DNA of 64,000 nucleotides from Pseudomonas sp. AB6 (GCF_034314105.1 NZ_JAVIWJ010000001.1:2977501-3041500); one strand, 5' to 3'. Shown: positions 43,619 through 54,545, counted from the stretch's first letter. Numbers and translations are program-made. Notes: generated by a model from the letters alone, not told the origin.

Positions 43619-44365
43619 TCAGCCCTTGGCAGCCGCTGCCACTATCAGCGCTTTCATCTGCGCCACCGCCGATTTGAAACCCACAAATAATGCGTGAGCC
43701 ACCAGCGCATGGCCGATGTTCAGCTCGTTGATGCCTCTGATCGCCGCAACTGCTTCAACGTTGTGGTAATGCAAACCGTGACCGGCATTGACGATCAGGC
43801 CTTGAGCCAGCCCGAACGCTACGCTATCTGCTATGCGCTGCAGTTCGTCTACAACGTCGCTAGGGGTCTGCGCATCAGCGTAACGGCCTGTATGCAATTC
43901 AATAGTCGGTGCGCCAATGCGTTTGGACGCCGCTATCTGCCGCTCGTCAGGGTCAATGAATAAAGACACTTCGCAACCGACTTTCGTCAGGCGATCGACA
44001 GCAGACTTGATTCGCGCTTCTTGCCCCGCGACATCTAAACCGCCTTCCGTGGTCAGCTCCTGGCGCGTCTCTGGAACTAGACAAATATTTGCCGGGCGAA
44101 GGCGCTCGGCAAACGCGAGCATCTCTTCGGTGATGCCCATCTCGAAGTTCATGCGTGTTTGCAGCACATCTTTGAGCAACAGCACGTCGCGCTCCTGGAT
44201 GTGACGGCGATCTTCGCGCAAATGTACAGTTATGCCATCAGCTCCTGCCTCTTCGGCATCCAGCGCGGCCTTTACCGGATCGGGGTAACGCGTGCCACGG
44301 GCCTGTCGCAGGGTGGCTACGTGGTCGATGTTCACGCCAAGAAGAATGCGAGTGCTTTGGGTCAC
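43619..44365 (-). CDS. pdxJ: pyridoxine 5'-phosphate synthase PdxJ
   Basis: 248 aa from a GTG start with AGGAG upstream. The beta/alpha barrel opens with [26 protein letters not shown], then the catalytic [23 protein letters not shown] and [13 protein letters not shown]. PdxJ condenses 1-deoxyxylulose 5-phosphate with 3-amino-2-oxopropyl phosphate in vitamin B6 synthesis. It follows recO on the same strand (gap 50 nt), as in the standard rnc-era-recO-pdxJ operon. Confidence 0.96.
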   Translation of the reverse strand: MTQSTRILLGVNIDHVATLRQARGTRYPDPVKAALDAEEAGADGITVHLREDRRHIQERDVLLLKDVLQTRMNFEMGITEEMLAFAERLRPANICLVPETRQELTTEGGLDVAGQEARIKSAVDRLTKVGCEVSLFIDPDERQIAASKRIGAPTIELHTGRYADAQTPSDVVDELQRIADSVAFGLAQGLIVNAGHGLHYHNVEAVAAIRGINELNIGHALVAHALFVGFKSAVAQMKALIVAAAAKG

Positions 44366-44415
44366 GGATCTCTCCTGTCAGGTTGATCAAAAAAACAAGG
44401 CAGCATAAAGCCTGC

Positions 44416-45099
44416 TCACGGCTTACGAAACAATTCACGGCTAACCAGTGGCCGCCCACCCAAATGTACAGCGAGTGCCTGGCGCATCAGGCGTTTGGCT
44501 GCGGCCAGCGCGCCCGGTGCGTTCCAGTCCGCCTCAGCCATCGCCAACAACTCTACTCCCTGAAACACGCCGGGCTGCAACAACCAAACGCGCTCCAGCC
44601 CGGCATCCACTTGTAAGCGGTACATGCCATCTGCTGCCACAGGCTCACCGTTGATGTCAGCGTGTAGATCAAAGCCGTAACCGAGATCATCGAGCAAGCG
44701 CCATTCGAAAGAGCGCAACAAGGGTTCCAGCGGCCGACCTTCAGCCAATGCCAATAAAGTAGCGCCATAGTGGTTGAAAACAGCCGGATGTGGGACTTCA
44801 GGGGGTAATAGCCGAATTAGCAGTTCGTTCAGGTAAAGGCCACTGAAAAGTGCCTCGCCAATAAGCCAGGTCGAAAGGCCAGAGCTCTCCATGCGCCCGA
44901 CATTCTTGAGCTCACCACGACCACGGAACTCGACTTCGAGCGGTACGAACGGCCGGGCCAAGGTGCCCGCCTTACCGCGTGCACTGCGCAAGACGGCGCG
45001 CAACAAGCCTTGAGGCGTGAGGAAGTCAACCAATGCGCTGCTTTCGCGGTACGCCCGGCTGTGCAGCACATAAGCAAGTTGGCCGGTTGGCGTGCTCAT
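44416..45099 (-). CDS. recO: DNA repair protein RecO
   Basis: 227 aa. The N-terminal OB-fold starts [38 protein letters not shown]; a helical C-terminal domain contains [25 protein letters not shown]. RecO loads RecA onto SSB-coated gapped DNA with RecR. Located between era and pdxJ, as in other gamma-proteobacteria. The zinc-finger Cys residues of some RecO proteins are absent, as usual in this group. Confidence 0.94.
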   Translation of the reverse strand: MSTPTGQLAYVLHSRAYRESSALVDFLTPQGLLRAVLRSARGKAGTLARPFVPLEVEFRGRGELKNVGRMESSGLSTWLIGEALFSGLYLNELLIRLLPPEVPHPAVFNHYGATLLALAEGRPLEPLLRSFEWRLLDDLGYGFDLHADINGEPVAADGMYRLQVDAGLERVWLLQPGVFQGVELLAMAEADWNAPGALAAAKRLMRQALAVHLGGRPLVSRELFRKP

Positions 45100-45205
45100 C
45101 GTTCAGGCAGGCTCGCAGATCGCAGCAATGGGAAGCGTAACGGATAACCGGTTGAGCCAAGCCCGGTGCCGGATCGACAAGGCGACCCCGCACCCGCCGT
45201 TCGGC

Positions 45206-46108
45206 TTAAAGGTCGGCGTAACCCAACGAACGCAAGGCGCGTTCGTCGTCGGACCAGCCGCCTTTGACCTTGACCCACAGATTGAGCATGACTTTGGAGT
45301 CGAACAGCAGCTCCATGTCACGGCGGGCGTCGGTACCGATACGCTTGATCCGCTCGCCCTTATCACCAATGATGATTTTTTTCTGCCCATCACGCTCTAC
45401 CAGAATCAAAGCGTGGATATGCAAGGTTTTGCCTTGCTGCTTGAATTGCTCGATTTCCACCGTGATTTGATACGGCAGTTCGGCACCCAGCTGACGCATG
45501 ATCTTTTCACGGACCAGTTCAGCCGCCAGGAAACGGCTGCTGCGGTCGGTAATTTGATCTTCCGGGAAAAAGTGATCGTTTTCCGGCAAGTGAGAAGCGA
45601 TCAACCCTTCCAGTGCTTCAAGGTTGTGGCCCTGTTGCGCGGAAATCGGCACGATCTGCGCGTTAGGCAATTGGCCTTGTAGCCATTCCAGATGCGGCAT
45701 CAACGCAGCTTTGTCTTCGAGACGATCCGTTTTGTTAATCGCCAGGATGACCGGACCTTGTACGTACTGAATGCGTTCCAGGACCATCTGGTCTTCGTCG
45801 GTCCAACGGGTACGGTCGACCACGAAAATCACCACGTCGACGTCTTTCAAGGCGGCCGAAGCGGTTTTGTTCATGTAGCGGTTTAGCGCTTTCTCGCCAT
45901 TTTTGTGCATGCCGGGTGTATCGACGTAGACCGCTTGAATCGGGCCTTCGGTCTTGATGCCGAGCATGTTGTGACGGGTGGTCTGCGGCTTGCGTGAAGT
46001 AATCGCCAGCTTTTGGCCGAGAATGTGGTTCAGCAGCGTGGACTTGCCCACGTTGGGGCGGCCAACAATGGCAACATAGCCACAGCGAGTTGCGGTTGAA
46101 TCAGTCAT
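45206..46108 (-). CDS. era: GTPase Era
   Basis: 300 aa from ATG 46108, which lies 8 nt inside the end of rnc; a start 24 nt further upstream is less likely. G1 is [10 protein letters not shown]3 DTPG, G4 NKTD and G5 SAQ, followed by the C-terminal KH domain with [39 protein letters not shown]. Era binds the 3' end of 16S rRNA and assists 30S maturation. It is co-translated with rnc. Confidence 0.96.
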   Translation of the reverse strand: MTDSTATRCGYVAIVGRPNVGKSTLLNHILGQKLAITSRKPQTTRHNMLGIKTEGPIQAVYVDTPGMHKNGEKALNRYMNKTASAALKDVDVVIFVVDRTRWTDEDQMVLERIQYVQGPVILAINKTDRLEDKAALMPHLEWLQGQLPNAQIVPISAQQGHNLEALEGLIASHLPENDHFFPEDQITDRSSRFLAAELVREKIMRQLGAELPYQITVEIEQFKQQGKTLHIHALILVERDGQKKIIIGDKGERIKRIGTDARRDMELLFDSKVMLNLWVKVKGGWSDDERALRSLGYADL

Positions 46109-46790
46109 GGCCGTTCTCCACACCAAGGGCAATGAGTGCTGCGGCCGCGGCTACCTGCTCGGCAATGCGACGACTAACACCCTGACCCCGGCTTTTTTCA
46201 TTCAATAAGTTGATCTCACACTCGACAAAAAACAGTCGGCAGTGCGGTTCGCCCTGAATATCCACCACTTCGTAACGTGGGAGGTCACAGGCGCGCGATT
46301 GCAAAAACTCTTGTAGGCGGGTTTTTGGATCTTTGTTGGTATCAACCAGGGTCAGGCTGTCGAACTCGGTGGTTAGCCAGGCCAGTACACGCTCACGCGC
46401 CATGTCCATGCCCGCGTCCAGATAGATTGCACCGATCAACGCTTCTAAGGCGTCGGCCAAAATTGATTCGCGACGGAACCCCCCGCTTTTCAATTCGCCG
46501 GAACCCAAGCGCAGATACTCGCCCAAGTCGAAACCACGGGCCAGCAATGCCAGGGTTTCACCCTTTACCAAGCGCGCCCGAAGCCGCGATAACTGGCCCT
46601 CTCGCGCCAGAGGGAAGCGGTCGAACAAAGCTTCCCCGGCGACAAAGTTCAAAATAGCGTCACCGAGGAACTCCAGACGCTCGTTGTTACGGCCGGCAAA
46701 ACTCCGGTGTGTCAGGGCAAGGATCATCAGTTCCTGATCCTTGAAGGTGTAGCCGAGCTGACGCTCCAAGCGACTCAAGGATACGCTCAC
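46101..46790 (-). CDS. rnc: ribonuclease III
   Basis: 229 aa. The catalytic RNase III domain includes [23 protein letters not shown] (signature with acidic metal ligands) and [16 protein letters not shown]; the C-terminal double-stranded-RNA-binding domain starts [13 protein letters not shown]. It processes rRNA precursors and structured mRNAs. It overlaps both the DUF4845 gene upstream (4 nt) and era downstream (8 nt). Confidence 0.97.
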   Translation of the reverse strand: MSVSLSRLERQLGYTFKDQELMILALTHRSFAGRNNERLEFLGDAILNFVAGEALFDRFPLAREGQLSRLRARLVKGETLALLARGFDLGEYLRLGSGELKSGGFRRESILADALEALIGAIYLDAGMDMARERVLAWLTTEFDSLTLVDTNKDPKTRLQEFLQSRACDLPRYEVVDIQGEPHCRLFFVECEINLLNEKSRGQGVSRRIAEQVAAAAALIALGVENGHD

Positions 46791-47164
46791 GGTTTTGCCA
46801 CACTGAATTCGTGATCGAACTTTATCACCAGATCAATATTCTCGATCAGGGGTTCGCGATTCTCATATTTTAAATGGGCGAGGAACTGATTGTTCTGCAC
46901 CGTCACACTTAACGCCTTGTTCAAATCCAAATCCCGAATGCTGTTGACCTCCATGCCCTTTCTGACATGGCTGTAAAAATCGCTGATCGTCGTAATTTCC
47001 AGCGTTTTGTCGGTATCGACCGAGCTAATAATATTCTTCAATGACATATAGTCGAGGTAATGCGGAATCACCTTGAACGCCGTGCTCGCCACAAAAGCGA
47101 CCAGCGCCAATGTCAGCAACCAACCAAAGAACGACAAACCCTTTTGCGAAACGGCGGATGTCAT
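46787..47164 (-). CDS. DUF4845 membrane protein between lepB and rnc
   Basis: 125 aa from ATG 47164, with GAGG 8 nt upstream. One N-terminal membrane helix ([19 protein letters not shown], ~10-28) and a periplasmic domain with [12 protein letters not shown] and [21 protein letters not shown]. This family regularly sits between lepB and rnc in Pseudomonas; its function is unknown. It overlaps rnc by 4 nt, so it is translationally coupled to it. Confidence 0.87.
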   Translation of the reverse strand: MTSAVSQKGLSFFGWLLTLALVAFVASTAFKVIPHYLDYMSLKNIISSVDTDKTLEITTISDFYSHVRKGMEVNSIRDLDLNKALSVTVQNNQFLAHLKYENREPLIENIDLVIKFDHEFSVAKP

Positions 47165-47278
47165 ATTCGACCTCAAGCGTAGCTGCTCTAATTGCAAGCA
47201 AGGTTGTTATGCCGCTGCCGGCGTTTCAGGCCAGCCCAAATGACATACGGCGCTGTTGTGAAACAGCGCCGTATTTAC

Positions 47279-48133
47279 TTACTTGATCAAGCCGACCCGA
47301 GAGATATTCGGGAAATGACTAAGTTTCGGCTCAGGCCAGCTCATCCAGACAGCAAAGGCTTTACCCACAATATTCTTGTCGGGAACCATGCCCAACTCAT
47401 CCTTGGGAATATTGGGATCGTCCCAAAAACGGCTGTCATTGGAGTTGTCACGGTTGTCACCCATCATGAAATAGTGCGCCGCAGGCACGGTCCACTCATG
47501 ATCAGGTGGCGCACGGTAACGACTCATTTCCTGGCGAATCTGATGCTCGACTTCACCCAGTTTCTCTTGATAAAGCTCTGCGCTACCTAACGTGCCCGGT
47601 TCAGAGCCGATCAACTGTTTAGCGACCAACTCACCATTGATGAACAGGCGCTTGTCGTTGGTATAGCGAATTCGATCACCAGGCAAACCCACTACCCGCT
47701 TGATGTAATTAACGCTCGGGTCGCTAGGGTAACGAAACACCATGACATCGCCGCGCTGCGGGTTACCTATCTGGATCACTTTCTGATCCAGTACAGGCAA
47801 GCGAATGCCGTAGGAAAACTTATTCACCAGGATGAAATCACCCACGTCCAGTGTTGGCTTCATCGACCCCGAAGGAATCTGAAAAGGCTCTACCAGAAAG
47901 GAGCGCAAAATCAGCACGATGAATAGAACTGGAAAGAATGATTTGCCGTATTCAACCAACAACGGTTCTTTGTTTAGCCGCTCTACGATGGCGAGATCCG
48001 GCTGGCTGACGCTGCCCTGATAAGTCGTTATCGCGATACGCCGACGTGGCGCCAAAATGGCCAGATCGAGCAAAGCGAGCAAACCGCATACGAAAACGGC
48101 GATGACCAACAACAGCGGGAAATTTAGTGACAT
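47279..48133 (-). CDS. lepB: signal peptidase I LepB
   Basis: 284 aa. Two N-terminal membrane segments precede the catalytic motif IPSGSMKPTL (Ser nucleophile), the Lys general base in YIKRVVGLPGDRI and the late GDNRDNSNDSRFWD box. LepB cleaves signal peptides of exported proteins at the periplasmic face. It begins 5 nt after the lepA stop, the usual lepA-lepB pair. Confidence 0.97.
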   Translation of the reverse strand: MSLNFPLLLVIAVFVCGLLALLDLAILAPRRRIAITTYQGSVSQPDLAIVERLNKEPLLVEYGKSFFPVLFIVLILRSFLVEPFQIPSGSMKPTLDVGDFILVNKFSYGIRLPVLDQKVIQIGNPQRGDVMVFRYPSDPSVNYIKRVVGLPGDRIRYTNDKRLFINGELVAKQLIGSEPGTLGSAELYQEKLGEVEHQIRQEMSRYRAPPDHEWTVPAAHYFMMGDNRDNSNDSRFWDDPNIPKDELGMVPDKNIVGKAFAVWMSWPEPKLSHFPNISRVGLIK

Positions 48134-48138
48134 AGGAC

Positions 48139-49938
48139 CTAACTATCCAACCTGAGCACTGCAAGGAAGGCTTCCTGTGGAATTTCCACATTACCGACCT
48201 GCTTCATGCGTTTTTTACCGGCCTTCTGCTTCTCGAGCAGTTTACGCTTACGGCTGACGTCGCCACCGTAACATTTGGCCAGTACGTTCTTTCTGAGCGC
48301 CTTGACCGTTGTACGCGCCACAACCTGCCCGCCAATGGCGGCCTGGATTGCAACATCGAACATCTGCCGCGGAATCAGTTCTTTCATCTTTTCGGTTAGC
48401 GCGCGACCTTTGAAGTTCGCGTTATCGCGGTGCACGATCAATGCCAACGCGTCGACTTTCTCACCATTAATCAACACATCAAGCTTGACCAGGTTTGCAG
48501 ATTGGTAACGGTTGAAATGGTAGTCCAAAGACGCATAACCGCGGCTTACAGACTTGAGACGGTCGAAGAAGTCCAGAACCACTTCGTTCATTGGCAGGTC
48601 GTAGGTCACTTGTACTTGAGTGCCCAGGAATAACATGTCGTGTTGCACGCCACGTTTTTCGATGCACAGCGTAATGACGTTGCCTAGGTGCTCTTGGGGC
48701 ACAAGAATGTTGGCACGCACAATGGGTTCGCGCATGTCTTCAATTGTGGACTGATCCGGAAGCTTTGACGGGTTATCGACAAGAATCGTTTCCCCCGTTT
48801 TCAACAGCAATTCGAAAATTACTGTTGGCGCGGTCGTGATCAGGTCCAAATCGTATTCGCGTTCAAGACGCTCCTGGATGATCTCCATGTGGAGCATGCC
48901 AAGGAAGCCGCAACGAAATCCGAAACCAAGCGCGTCGGAGGCTTCCGGCGCGTACTGCAGGGAAGAGTCGTTCAGCGTGAGCTTTTGCAGCGCTTCGCGG
49001 AAGTCTTCGAAATCGTCAGAGCTGACCGGAAACAGACCCGCATACACCTGCGGTTGGACACGCTTGAAGCCGGGCAACACATCAACATCAGGCGTGGTGC
49101 TCAGGGTCAGCGTGTCACCAACGGGAGCCCCGTGAATGTCTTTGATGCCGGCGATGATGAAACCTACTTCGCCAGCTTTCAGATCAACGGTCTGTGTATG
49201 CTTGGGCGAAAACACGCCCACGCTGTCCACCAAGTGCATTTTTCCGGTGGACTTGACCAGAATCTTGTCACCCTTGCGTACACGTCCGTTGCGCACGCGC
49301 ACCAGCGACACAACGCCAAGGTAGTTGTCGAACCATGAATCGATGATCAACGCTTGCAGCGGCGCATCGATATCGCCGGTCGGAGCAGGGATGGTGTGAA
49401 CCAGACGCTCCAGTACTTCATCGACGCCGAGACCGGTTTTGGCCGAGCAGGCAACTGCGTCAGTGGCATCAATGCCGATAATTTTCTCGATTTCTTCCTT
49501 GACGCGATCAGGGTCAGCCTGCGGTAAATCGATCTTGTTCAACACCGGCATGACCTCAAGGCCCTGCTCGATGGCGGTGTAGCAGTTGGCGACAGACTGG
49601 GCTTCAACCCCTTGACCCGCATCGACAACCAGCAGCGCGCCTTCGCAGGCAGCCAGCGAACGGCTGACTTCATAGGTGAAGTCAACGTGGCCTGGGGTAT
49701 CGATGAAGTTCAACTGATAGGTTTTGCCGTCCAGCGCCTTGTAGTAAAGGGTAACGCTGTGAGCCTTGATGGTGATGCCGCGCTCGCGCTCCAAATCCAT
49801 GGAATCGAGGACCTGAGCTTCCATTTCGCGCTCGGACAAGCCGCCACACATTTGAATGAAGCGGTCTGCCAGCGTCGACTTGCCATGGTCAATGTGGGCG
49901 ATGATGGAGAAATTGCGGATATGACTCAAATCACTCAC
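48139..49938 (-). CDS. lepA: elongation factor 4 (LepA)
   Basis: 599 aa, standard length, from a GTG start. GTPase motifs [18 protein letters not shown] and NKIDLP are present, followed by EF-G-like domains III and V and the LepA-specific C-terminal domain ending [20 protein letters not shown]. LepA binds ribosomes and affects translation and 30S assembly. It lies between mucD and lepB. Confidence 0.97.
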   Translation of the reverse strand: MSDLSHIRNFSIIAHIDHGKSTLADRFIQMCGGLSEREMEAQVLDSMDLERERGITIKAHSVTLYYKALDGKTYQLNFIDTPGHVDFTYEVSRSLAACEGALLVVDAGQGVEAQSVANCYTAIEQGLEVMPVLNKIDLPQADPDRVKEEIEKIIGIDATDAVACSAKTGLGVDEVLERLVHTIPAPTGDIDAPLQALIIDSWFDNYLGVVSLVRVRNGRVRKGDKILVKSTGKMHLVDSVGVFSPKHTQTVDLKAGEVGFIIAGIKDIHGAPVGDTLTLSTTPDVDVLPGFKRVQPQVYAGLFPVSSDDFEDFREALQKLTLNDSSLQYAPEASDALGFGFRCGFLGMLHMEIIQERLEREYDLDLITTAPTVIFELLLKTGETILVDNPSKLPDQSTIEDMREPIVRANILVPQEHLGNVITLCIEKRGVQHDMLFLGTQVQVTYDLPMNEVVLDFFDRLKSVSRGYASLDYHFNRYQSANLVKLDVLINGEKVDALALIVHRDNANFKGRALTEKMKELIPRQMFDVAIQAAIGGQVVARTTVKALRKNVLAKCYGGDVSRKRKLLEKQKAGKKRMKQVGNVEIPQEAFLAVLRLDS

Positions 49939-50089
49939 GGGTCAACACTCAAAAAGGTTGCAGGCAGACTGCCCGCCGAAAAATAGCCGGGAATTGTACC
50001 TGATGGAAGGCTGGGGCGTCACGTTCGTAAGGCAAGCAACGATCGGTATCAGCCCTGACAATCGCATTCCCTGAATGACGGAAACAAAA

Positions 50090-50111
50090 AAGGGCGGTGA
50101 TTACCGCCCTT
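50090..50111 (-). terminator. intrinsic terminator after mucD
   Basis: On the minus strand AAGGGCGGT-AATC-ACCGCCCTT forms a perfect 9-bp stem with a 4-nt loop followed by six T. It lies about 20 nt beyond the mucD stop, ending the algU operon before lepA. Confidence 0.9.
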
Positions 50112-50128
50112 TACTAAGCATGTGTCAG

Positions 50129-51556
50129 TTATTCAGCCAGTTTGAATGTAATAAAGCTCGCACGGCCCTGGCGCAAGACACGCATGGACACAGAACGATT
50201 CTTCGGCAGGTCTTTAGCAACCTCAGTGAAATTTTTGGCTGACGTGATCGCCTGATTGTTCAAGTGGGTAATCACATCGCCCGGCTGCAGACCAATTAAA
50301 GACGCAGGACCTTCCTGCACTTCTTTGATCACCACACCGCCCTTCAGATCGAAATTCTTTTTCTGTTCAGCGGTCAATTCAACCACCGAAACACCGAGAC
50401 GATTACTGCTGCGCTCGACACCGTCCCCAGGAACTCCCATTTCCTGGCCTTCGTCCGGAAGTGCACCAATGGTAACACTCAGGGTTTGACGCTTGCCGTC
50501 GCGAATCACTTCAAGATCGGCTTTACTGCCATCCTTCATGTTGCCGACCAGATGTGGAAGGTCGGCGGACATGACAATGGGCTGACCATTGGCACTGAGA
50601 ATCACGTCACCAACCTGAACACCACCTTTGGCCGCAGGACCGTTGTCCAGCACCTGCGCCACCAGTGCACCGGCAGGCTTGTCCAGACCGAAGGACTCAG
50701 CGAGGTCTTTGTTGACTTCCTGAATCACCACGCCTAACCAGCCGCGATTGACCTTACCACCCGATTTCAGTTGATTGGCAACGTCCATGGCGACATCGAT
50801 TGGAATTGCGAAGGATAGGCCCATGAATCCACCGGAGCGGGTGAAAATCTGCGAGTTGATTCCGACCACTTCGCCGGCCATGTTGAACAGCGGGCCACCG
50901 GAGTTACCCGGATTGATGGCGACGTCGGTCTGAATGAATGGCACATAGGTGTCATTAGGCAGACTGCGGCCCTTGGCGCTAACAATGCCTTTGGTTACAG
51001 AGTGATCGAAGCCGAACGGCGAACCTATCGCCAACACCCACTCACCGACTTTAAGTTTGTCTGAATCACCAATTTTGACGATGGGCAGATCCTTGCCATC
51101 AATTTTCAGCACCGCAACGTCGGTGCGTGGGTCGGTACCGACTAATTTTGCTTTGAGCTCGCTGCGATCAGACAAACGCACGATAATTTCGTCCGCGCCT
51201 TCAATTACGTGGTTATTGGTCAGCACGTATCCGTCGGATGAGATGATGAAGCCAGAGCCCAGAGATTGAGCCTCGCGCTGACGATCACCTTTAGGGGTGC
51301 GTTGACCTTTGGGAATACTGCGTTCGAAGAACTCTCGAAGTTGTGGCGGGAGGCCATCCAGGTCGGGCATTTGACCACTTGCAACGGACCGTTCAGGCAT
51401 TTTTTGCCGCGTACTGATGTTTACGACAGCAGGCGAAGCTTGCTCGACCAAACCGGTAAAGTCAGGTAAAGCCTCTGCCTGGGCAATGGCCACTTGACTG
51501 AACATCAATACAGCGGCAACGAGTGACAAATAGGACTTTAAGCGAGGTATCAACAT
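50129..51556 (-). CDS. mucD: periplasmic serine endoprotease MucD (DegP-like)
   Basis: 475 aa from ATG 51556 with GGGAG upstream; longer frames add a region without export features. The signal peptide ends near QVAIAQA. Catalytic triad: His in TNNHVIEGADEI, Asp in DPRTDVAVLKID, Ser in INPGNSGGPLFN. Two PDZ domains follow (GWLGVVIQEV and RLGVSVVELT). MucD degrades misfolded envelope proteins and, in P. aeruginosa, restrains AlgU activity. It is separated from mucB by 305 nt and may have its own promoter there. Confidence 0.94.
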   Translation of the reverse strand: MLIPRLKSYLSLVAAVLMFSQVAIAQAEALPDFTGLVEQASPAVVNISTRQKMPERSVASGQMPDLDGLPPQLREFFERSIPKGQRTPKGDRQREAQSLGSGFIISSDGYVLTNNHVIEGADEIIVRLSDRSELKAKLVGTDPRTDVAVLKIDGKDLPIVKIGDSDKLKVGEWVLAIGSPFGFDHSVTKGIVSAKGRSLPNDTYVPFIQTDVAINPGNSGGPLFNMAGEVVGINSQIFTRSGGFMGLSFAIPIDVAMDVANQLKSGGKVNRGWLGVVIQEVNKDLAESFGLDKPAGALVAQVLDNGPAAKGGVQVGDVILSANGQPIVMSADLPHLVGNMKDGSKADLEVIRDGKRQTLSVTIGALPDEGQEMGVPGDGVERSSNRLGVSVVELTAEQKKNFDLKGGVVIKEVQEGPASLIGLQPGDVITHLNNQAITSAKNFTEVAKDLPKNRSVSMRVLRQGRASFITFKLAE

Positions 51557-51861
51557 ACGTCTCCCGTTCACAACGAGCATGGTTAAGCTGTCGGACCGAC
51601 CGGCCCGAAAAAGCTGGTGCACATCGCATGCGACTGCGAATGCATTCTGTCAGCCAATTTTCTTGACCCAGAAACGACTAAGGCCAGAGCTGGTGAGCTA
51701 TGACCTATAGAAACAATCGATTTTTTTTGCAACTTTGAACTTTCACAAAACATTTCAGCATCTCAACTACGAAACACGCTCGAACTCGTTTTGCCAATCA
51801 TACTGTCGAGGATGAGAAAATCTCGTTGACCACGTTGACGCTTTCCGTCGTTGCCCAATAC
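51557..51861. other. mucB-mucD intergenic region; mucC absent
   Basis: 305 nt with no ORF resembling MucC, which occupies this place in P. aeruginosa. The region is AT-rich around 51715-51760 and probably carries a mucD promoter on the minus strand; no consensus was identified. Confidence 0.6.
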
Positions 51862-52830
51862 CTATTTGGCAACCTGTTTGGGCTGCGAATCTGTACTGCG
51901 CATTGAAAGCGCAATGCGCTCAGCAGTCCCTATAGGAATCTCTCCCACAACCGTTACCATGGAATCGCCCGAGACGGTGGCTACCCGACGCGAAACCGCA
52001 ACGGTGGGACCTAACTGAGTGCGAATGTCAGCAACATCCGCAGTGTTTACCGGCTCAATAAATACTGAGAACCGAGCCAGTCCATCGTCATACATCAAAC
52101 TGGTGAGCGTTGCTTTGGACGCAGCATCCTGCCGTACAGAACTGCTACTCAACTGAAATCCATCAGGAACCCAGTCCGACCGCCAAGTTGACGGAATTTT
52201 GGGTACACCTTCTCGAATGTTAACTACTTGAACAGGTTTGCAATCGGCAGTCGTTTCCAGCATCTGATCGGTTGGGATGTCGCGGGTATCCAGTTCGGTG
52301 AACTGAAATCGCTCGAGCAGTTGCCCTTTGTCATTGAGTAATAATGACTTCAGGGGCAATGCTGTTTCGCTATCGATGTGTAATTCAATTCCGTAGCGAT
52401 GTTGATCACGCGGCATTAGTGCAACGATAATTGCATTGCGACCGGCCACACGAGACTTCCCGACTATGTTCATTTCATAGAAGGCAGATAGTTTTTTGGG
52501 ATCAAACGCACGTGCCGGAGAGCTCGGCTGATTGGTCATACCGGTCACAAAAGCGCCACTTACGCACTGGGTAAGCCCATCAACGCGCAGCACCTCTTGT
52601 GCAGAACCATCAAGTTGAAGCATGCGCTCACGAACATTGCCACCAGCTACACGGTGCCAGATTCGATGGGTAGAGAAACTGCCATTACGCTCATAGACAA
52701 AAGTGCCTTGAAAGCTCTGCTGTTGCTCGGCCTGCGCAAGACGTCTAAGAATGTCTTGCGCGTCCTCGGCATGCGCTGGAAGAACCAGCCACCCACTGAG
52801 CATAAAGGGCAATAGAGGGATGGCGCGCAT
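51862..52830 (-). CDS. mucB: sigma-factor regulatory protein MucB (RseB-like)
   Basis: 322 aa with AGGAGG just before the ATG. A signal peptide (to about residue 21, PAHA) leads to the RseB fold: QSFQGTFVYERNGSFSTHRIWH in the N-terminal lipid-sensing domain and RSDWVPDGFQLSS in the C-terminal domain that contacts the anti-sigma factor. It shields MucA from the site-1 protease in the periplasm. It starts 8 nt after mucA. Confidence 0.94.
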   Translation of the reverse strand: MRAIPLLPFMLSGWLVLPAHAEDAQDILRRLAQAEQQQSFQGTFVYERNGSFSTHRIWHRVAGGNVRERMLQLDGSAQEVLRVDGLTQCVSGAFVTGMTNQPSSPARAFDPKKLSAFYEMNIVGKSRVAGRNAIIVALMPRDQHRYGIELHIDSETALPLKSLLLNDKGQLLERFQFTELDTRDIPTDQMLETTADCKPVQVVNIREGVPKIPSTWRSDWVPDGFQLSSSSVRQDAASKATLTSLMYDDGLARFSVFIEPVNTADVADIRTQLGPTVAVSRRVATVSGDSMVTVVGEIPIGTAERIALSMRSTDSQPKQVAK

Positions 52831-52838
52831 GGTCCTCC

Positions 52839-53432
52839 TTAACGGTTTTCCAGGCTAGCTGCACGGGCATAGGGCAATGCGCTTTCAGTACCTTTCAAAG
52901 CAGCTTGCTGAGCGTGCTGGCGCAGATAACCTGGCAGACGCTGATCATGCCAGCCTGCCTGGCCTTGCAACACGCCAGTAGCCATTGGGCCCGGGGCTAG
53001 ATCAGAGCTTTCTTTGTAACCAGCCAGAACTGCAGGACCTTTCACTTGCAGGACTGCCAGATTTGCGGGCTGAGGAGCTTGCTGGGCAAGCTTCAACCCT
53101 GCGATGTCGTCCTGATTGTACAAACGCACACCGGCCAGCACTGCAACCGTTACTGAAGCAGCGACCGCCAAGCGACCTAAGCTACGCCAAGGCTTGCGCG
53201 GCGCCTTGAGCGGGCTCAATTCATCGGCAATCGCGGCAGAAACAGCAGCAGATATATCCAGATGAGGCAATAGCAAATCTTTGTGCATTGCGGCACGAGC
53301 AACTTGGTAACGCGACCAGGTGGCACGTGTATCAGCATCGTCAAAGGCATTCAGCACCCGACGTATTTCCAGCTCATCCGCTTCGTTGTCCATCACTGCG
53401 GACAGCGATTCCTGCAGGGCTTCACGACTCAT
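52839..53432 (-). CDS. mucA: anti-sigma factor MucA
   Basis: 197 aa from ATG 53432 with AGAGGA upstream. The cytoplasmic AlgU-binding part begins MSREALQESLSAVMDNEADELE and includes WSRYQVARAAMH; one membrane helix (LAVAASVTVAVLAGV) precedes a periplasmic domain with HAQQAALKG, the MucB-binding end. Intact, so no mucoidy-type truncation is visible. It starts 31 nt after algU. Confidence 0.95.
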   Translation of the reverse strand: MSREALQESLSAVMDNEADELEIRRVLNAFDDADTRATWSRYQVARAAMHKDLLLPHLDISAAVSAAIADELSPLKAPRKPWRSLGRLAVAASVTVAVLAGVRLYNQDDIAGLKLAQQAPQPANLAVLQVKGPAVLAGYKESSDLAPGPMATGVLQGQAGWHDQRLPGYLRQHAQQAALKGTESALPYARAASLENR

Positions 53433-53463
53433 GGCGGTTCCTCTCTTGGCTATCGCCGCTGTC

Positions 53464-54045
53464 TCAGGACTCCTGCAACAACGGCTGCAGGGCTTTATCG
53501 ATGGCTTCCCGAGCGCGGAAAATCCGAGATCGCACGGTACCCACCGGACACTGCATGACACTGGCAATGTCCTCGTAACTCAGACCGTCGAATTCGCGTA
53601 AAGTTAGAGCCGTACGTAAATCTTCCGGAAGTAACTGGATAGTTCGATGGACAGTGCCCTCGATCTCATCCCTCAACAATGCACGCTCTGGTGACTCGAT
53701 ATCCTTGAGGCCATGATCACCGTCATAGAACTCCGCGTCTTCAGACCTTACATCGCTATCTGGTGGTCGCCGACCTCTCGACACCAAATAGTTTTTCGCC
53801 GTATTAATGGCGATGCGGTACAGCCAAGTATAAAAGGCGCTGTCGCCGCGAAAATTACCAAGTGCGCGATAGGCTTTAATAAACGCTTCTTGCGCAACGT
53901 CCTGGGCTTCATGGGTGTCGTGCACAAATCGCACGATCAACCCGAGAATTTTGTGCTGGTATTTCAGCACGAGCAGATCAAACGCTCGTTTATCGCCGCG
54001 CTGTACGCGCTCGACAAGCTGCTGATCCTCTTCCTGGGTTAGCAT
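53464..54045 (-). CDS. algU: extracytoplasmic sigma factor AlgU (RpoE)
   Basis: 193 aa from ATG 54045 with GAGGAG upstream; product begins MLTQEEDQQLVERVQRGD. Region 2 contains FDLLVLKYQHKILGLIVRF and DVAQEAFIKAYRAL, region 4 ALTLREFDGLSYEDIASVMQ and PVGTVRSRIFRAREAI. AlgU directs envelope-stress and alginate genes and is held by MucA. First gene of algU-mucA-mucB-(mucD). A GAACTT-type promoter lies about 60 nt upstream. Confidence 0.97.
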   Translation of the reverse strand: MLTQEEDQQLVERVQRGDKRAFDLLVLKYQHKILGLIVRFVHDTHEAQDVAQEAFIKAYRALGNFRGDSAFYTWLYRIAINTAKNYLVSRGRRPPDSDVRSEDAEFYDGDHGLKDIESPERALLRDEIEGTVHRTIQLLPEDLRTALTLREFDGLSYEDIASVMQCPVGTVRSRIFRAREAIDKALQPLLQES

Positions 54046-54545
54046 GAACACTCCTCGGTAGACCTGAAAGAGTGCTGCATCGGCCGCTGAGCTGGCCTGC
54101 AATCATAGACTCGGGCTTTTCGCAAAAGTTCTCCCCCTTCAAGCAAGTTTCCTACGGACAGTCATTAGCCCGCACGAAAAACGCAGCTCGGACATGGCCG
54201 GGCTGCGCAAATAATCTTGTCGCCGTTCACTATCGGCGCGGTCAATTAGACCCGCACACAAACGACGCGTCCCTTTATAGGCAACCTGCTATTGAGCTCG
54301 GGCGGTACGTAAAGTTCCCGGCATTTCGCTATCAGGTGTAAGACATCGCCACTATCCGAGCAGGAAACATACTTCACGACTGAAACAGTCATGGCTCCAT
54401 CTACCCAGAGGGAAAACGGTATGCAGATCTGTTCAGACTAGAGCACACTCCTGCCCCGCTGTGGTTTCACAATGCCATAAAAGCTCGGCTATTGTGCCGA
54501 CCCACCCCTTTATATACTAGTGGCCGCTGTGAGCGGAGTTCTGAC
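54046..54545. other. divergent algU/nadB intergenic region
   Basis: About 500 nt with no gene seen. It carries the AlgU-type promoter (minus strand) and, for nadB, TATACT at 54513-54518 as a plausible -10 with a poorly spaced TTGTGC upstream. Additional algU promoters may lie further upstream but none is clear. Confidence 0.5.
54105..54131 (-). promoter_or_regulatory. AlgU-dependent autoregulatory promoter
   Basis: On the minus strand GAACTT (54131-54126) is followed after 16 nt by TCTAT (54109-54105), close to the AlgU consensus GAACTT-N16/17-TCTGA. It would start transcription near 54098, about 50 nt before the algU start codon, matching the known autoregulation of algU. Confidence 0.68.

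Noticed and set aside
51736..51765. GAACTT on the plus strand in the mucB-mucD gap as an AlgU promoter
   Set aside because: It points towards mucB antisense, and the spacing to a TCTCA-like -10 is 18 bp, so it would not serve mucD.
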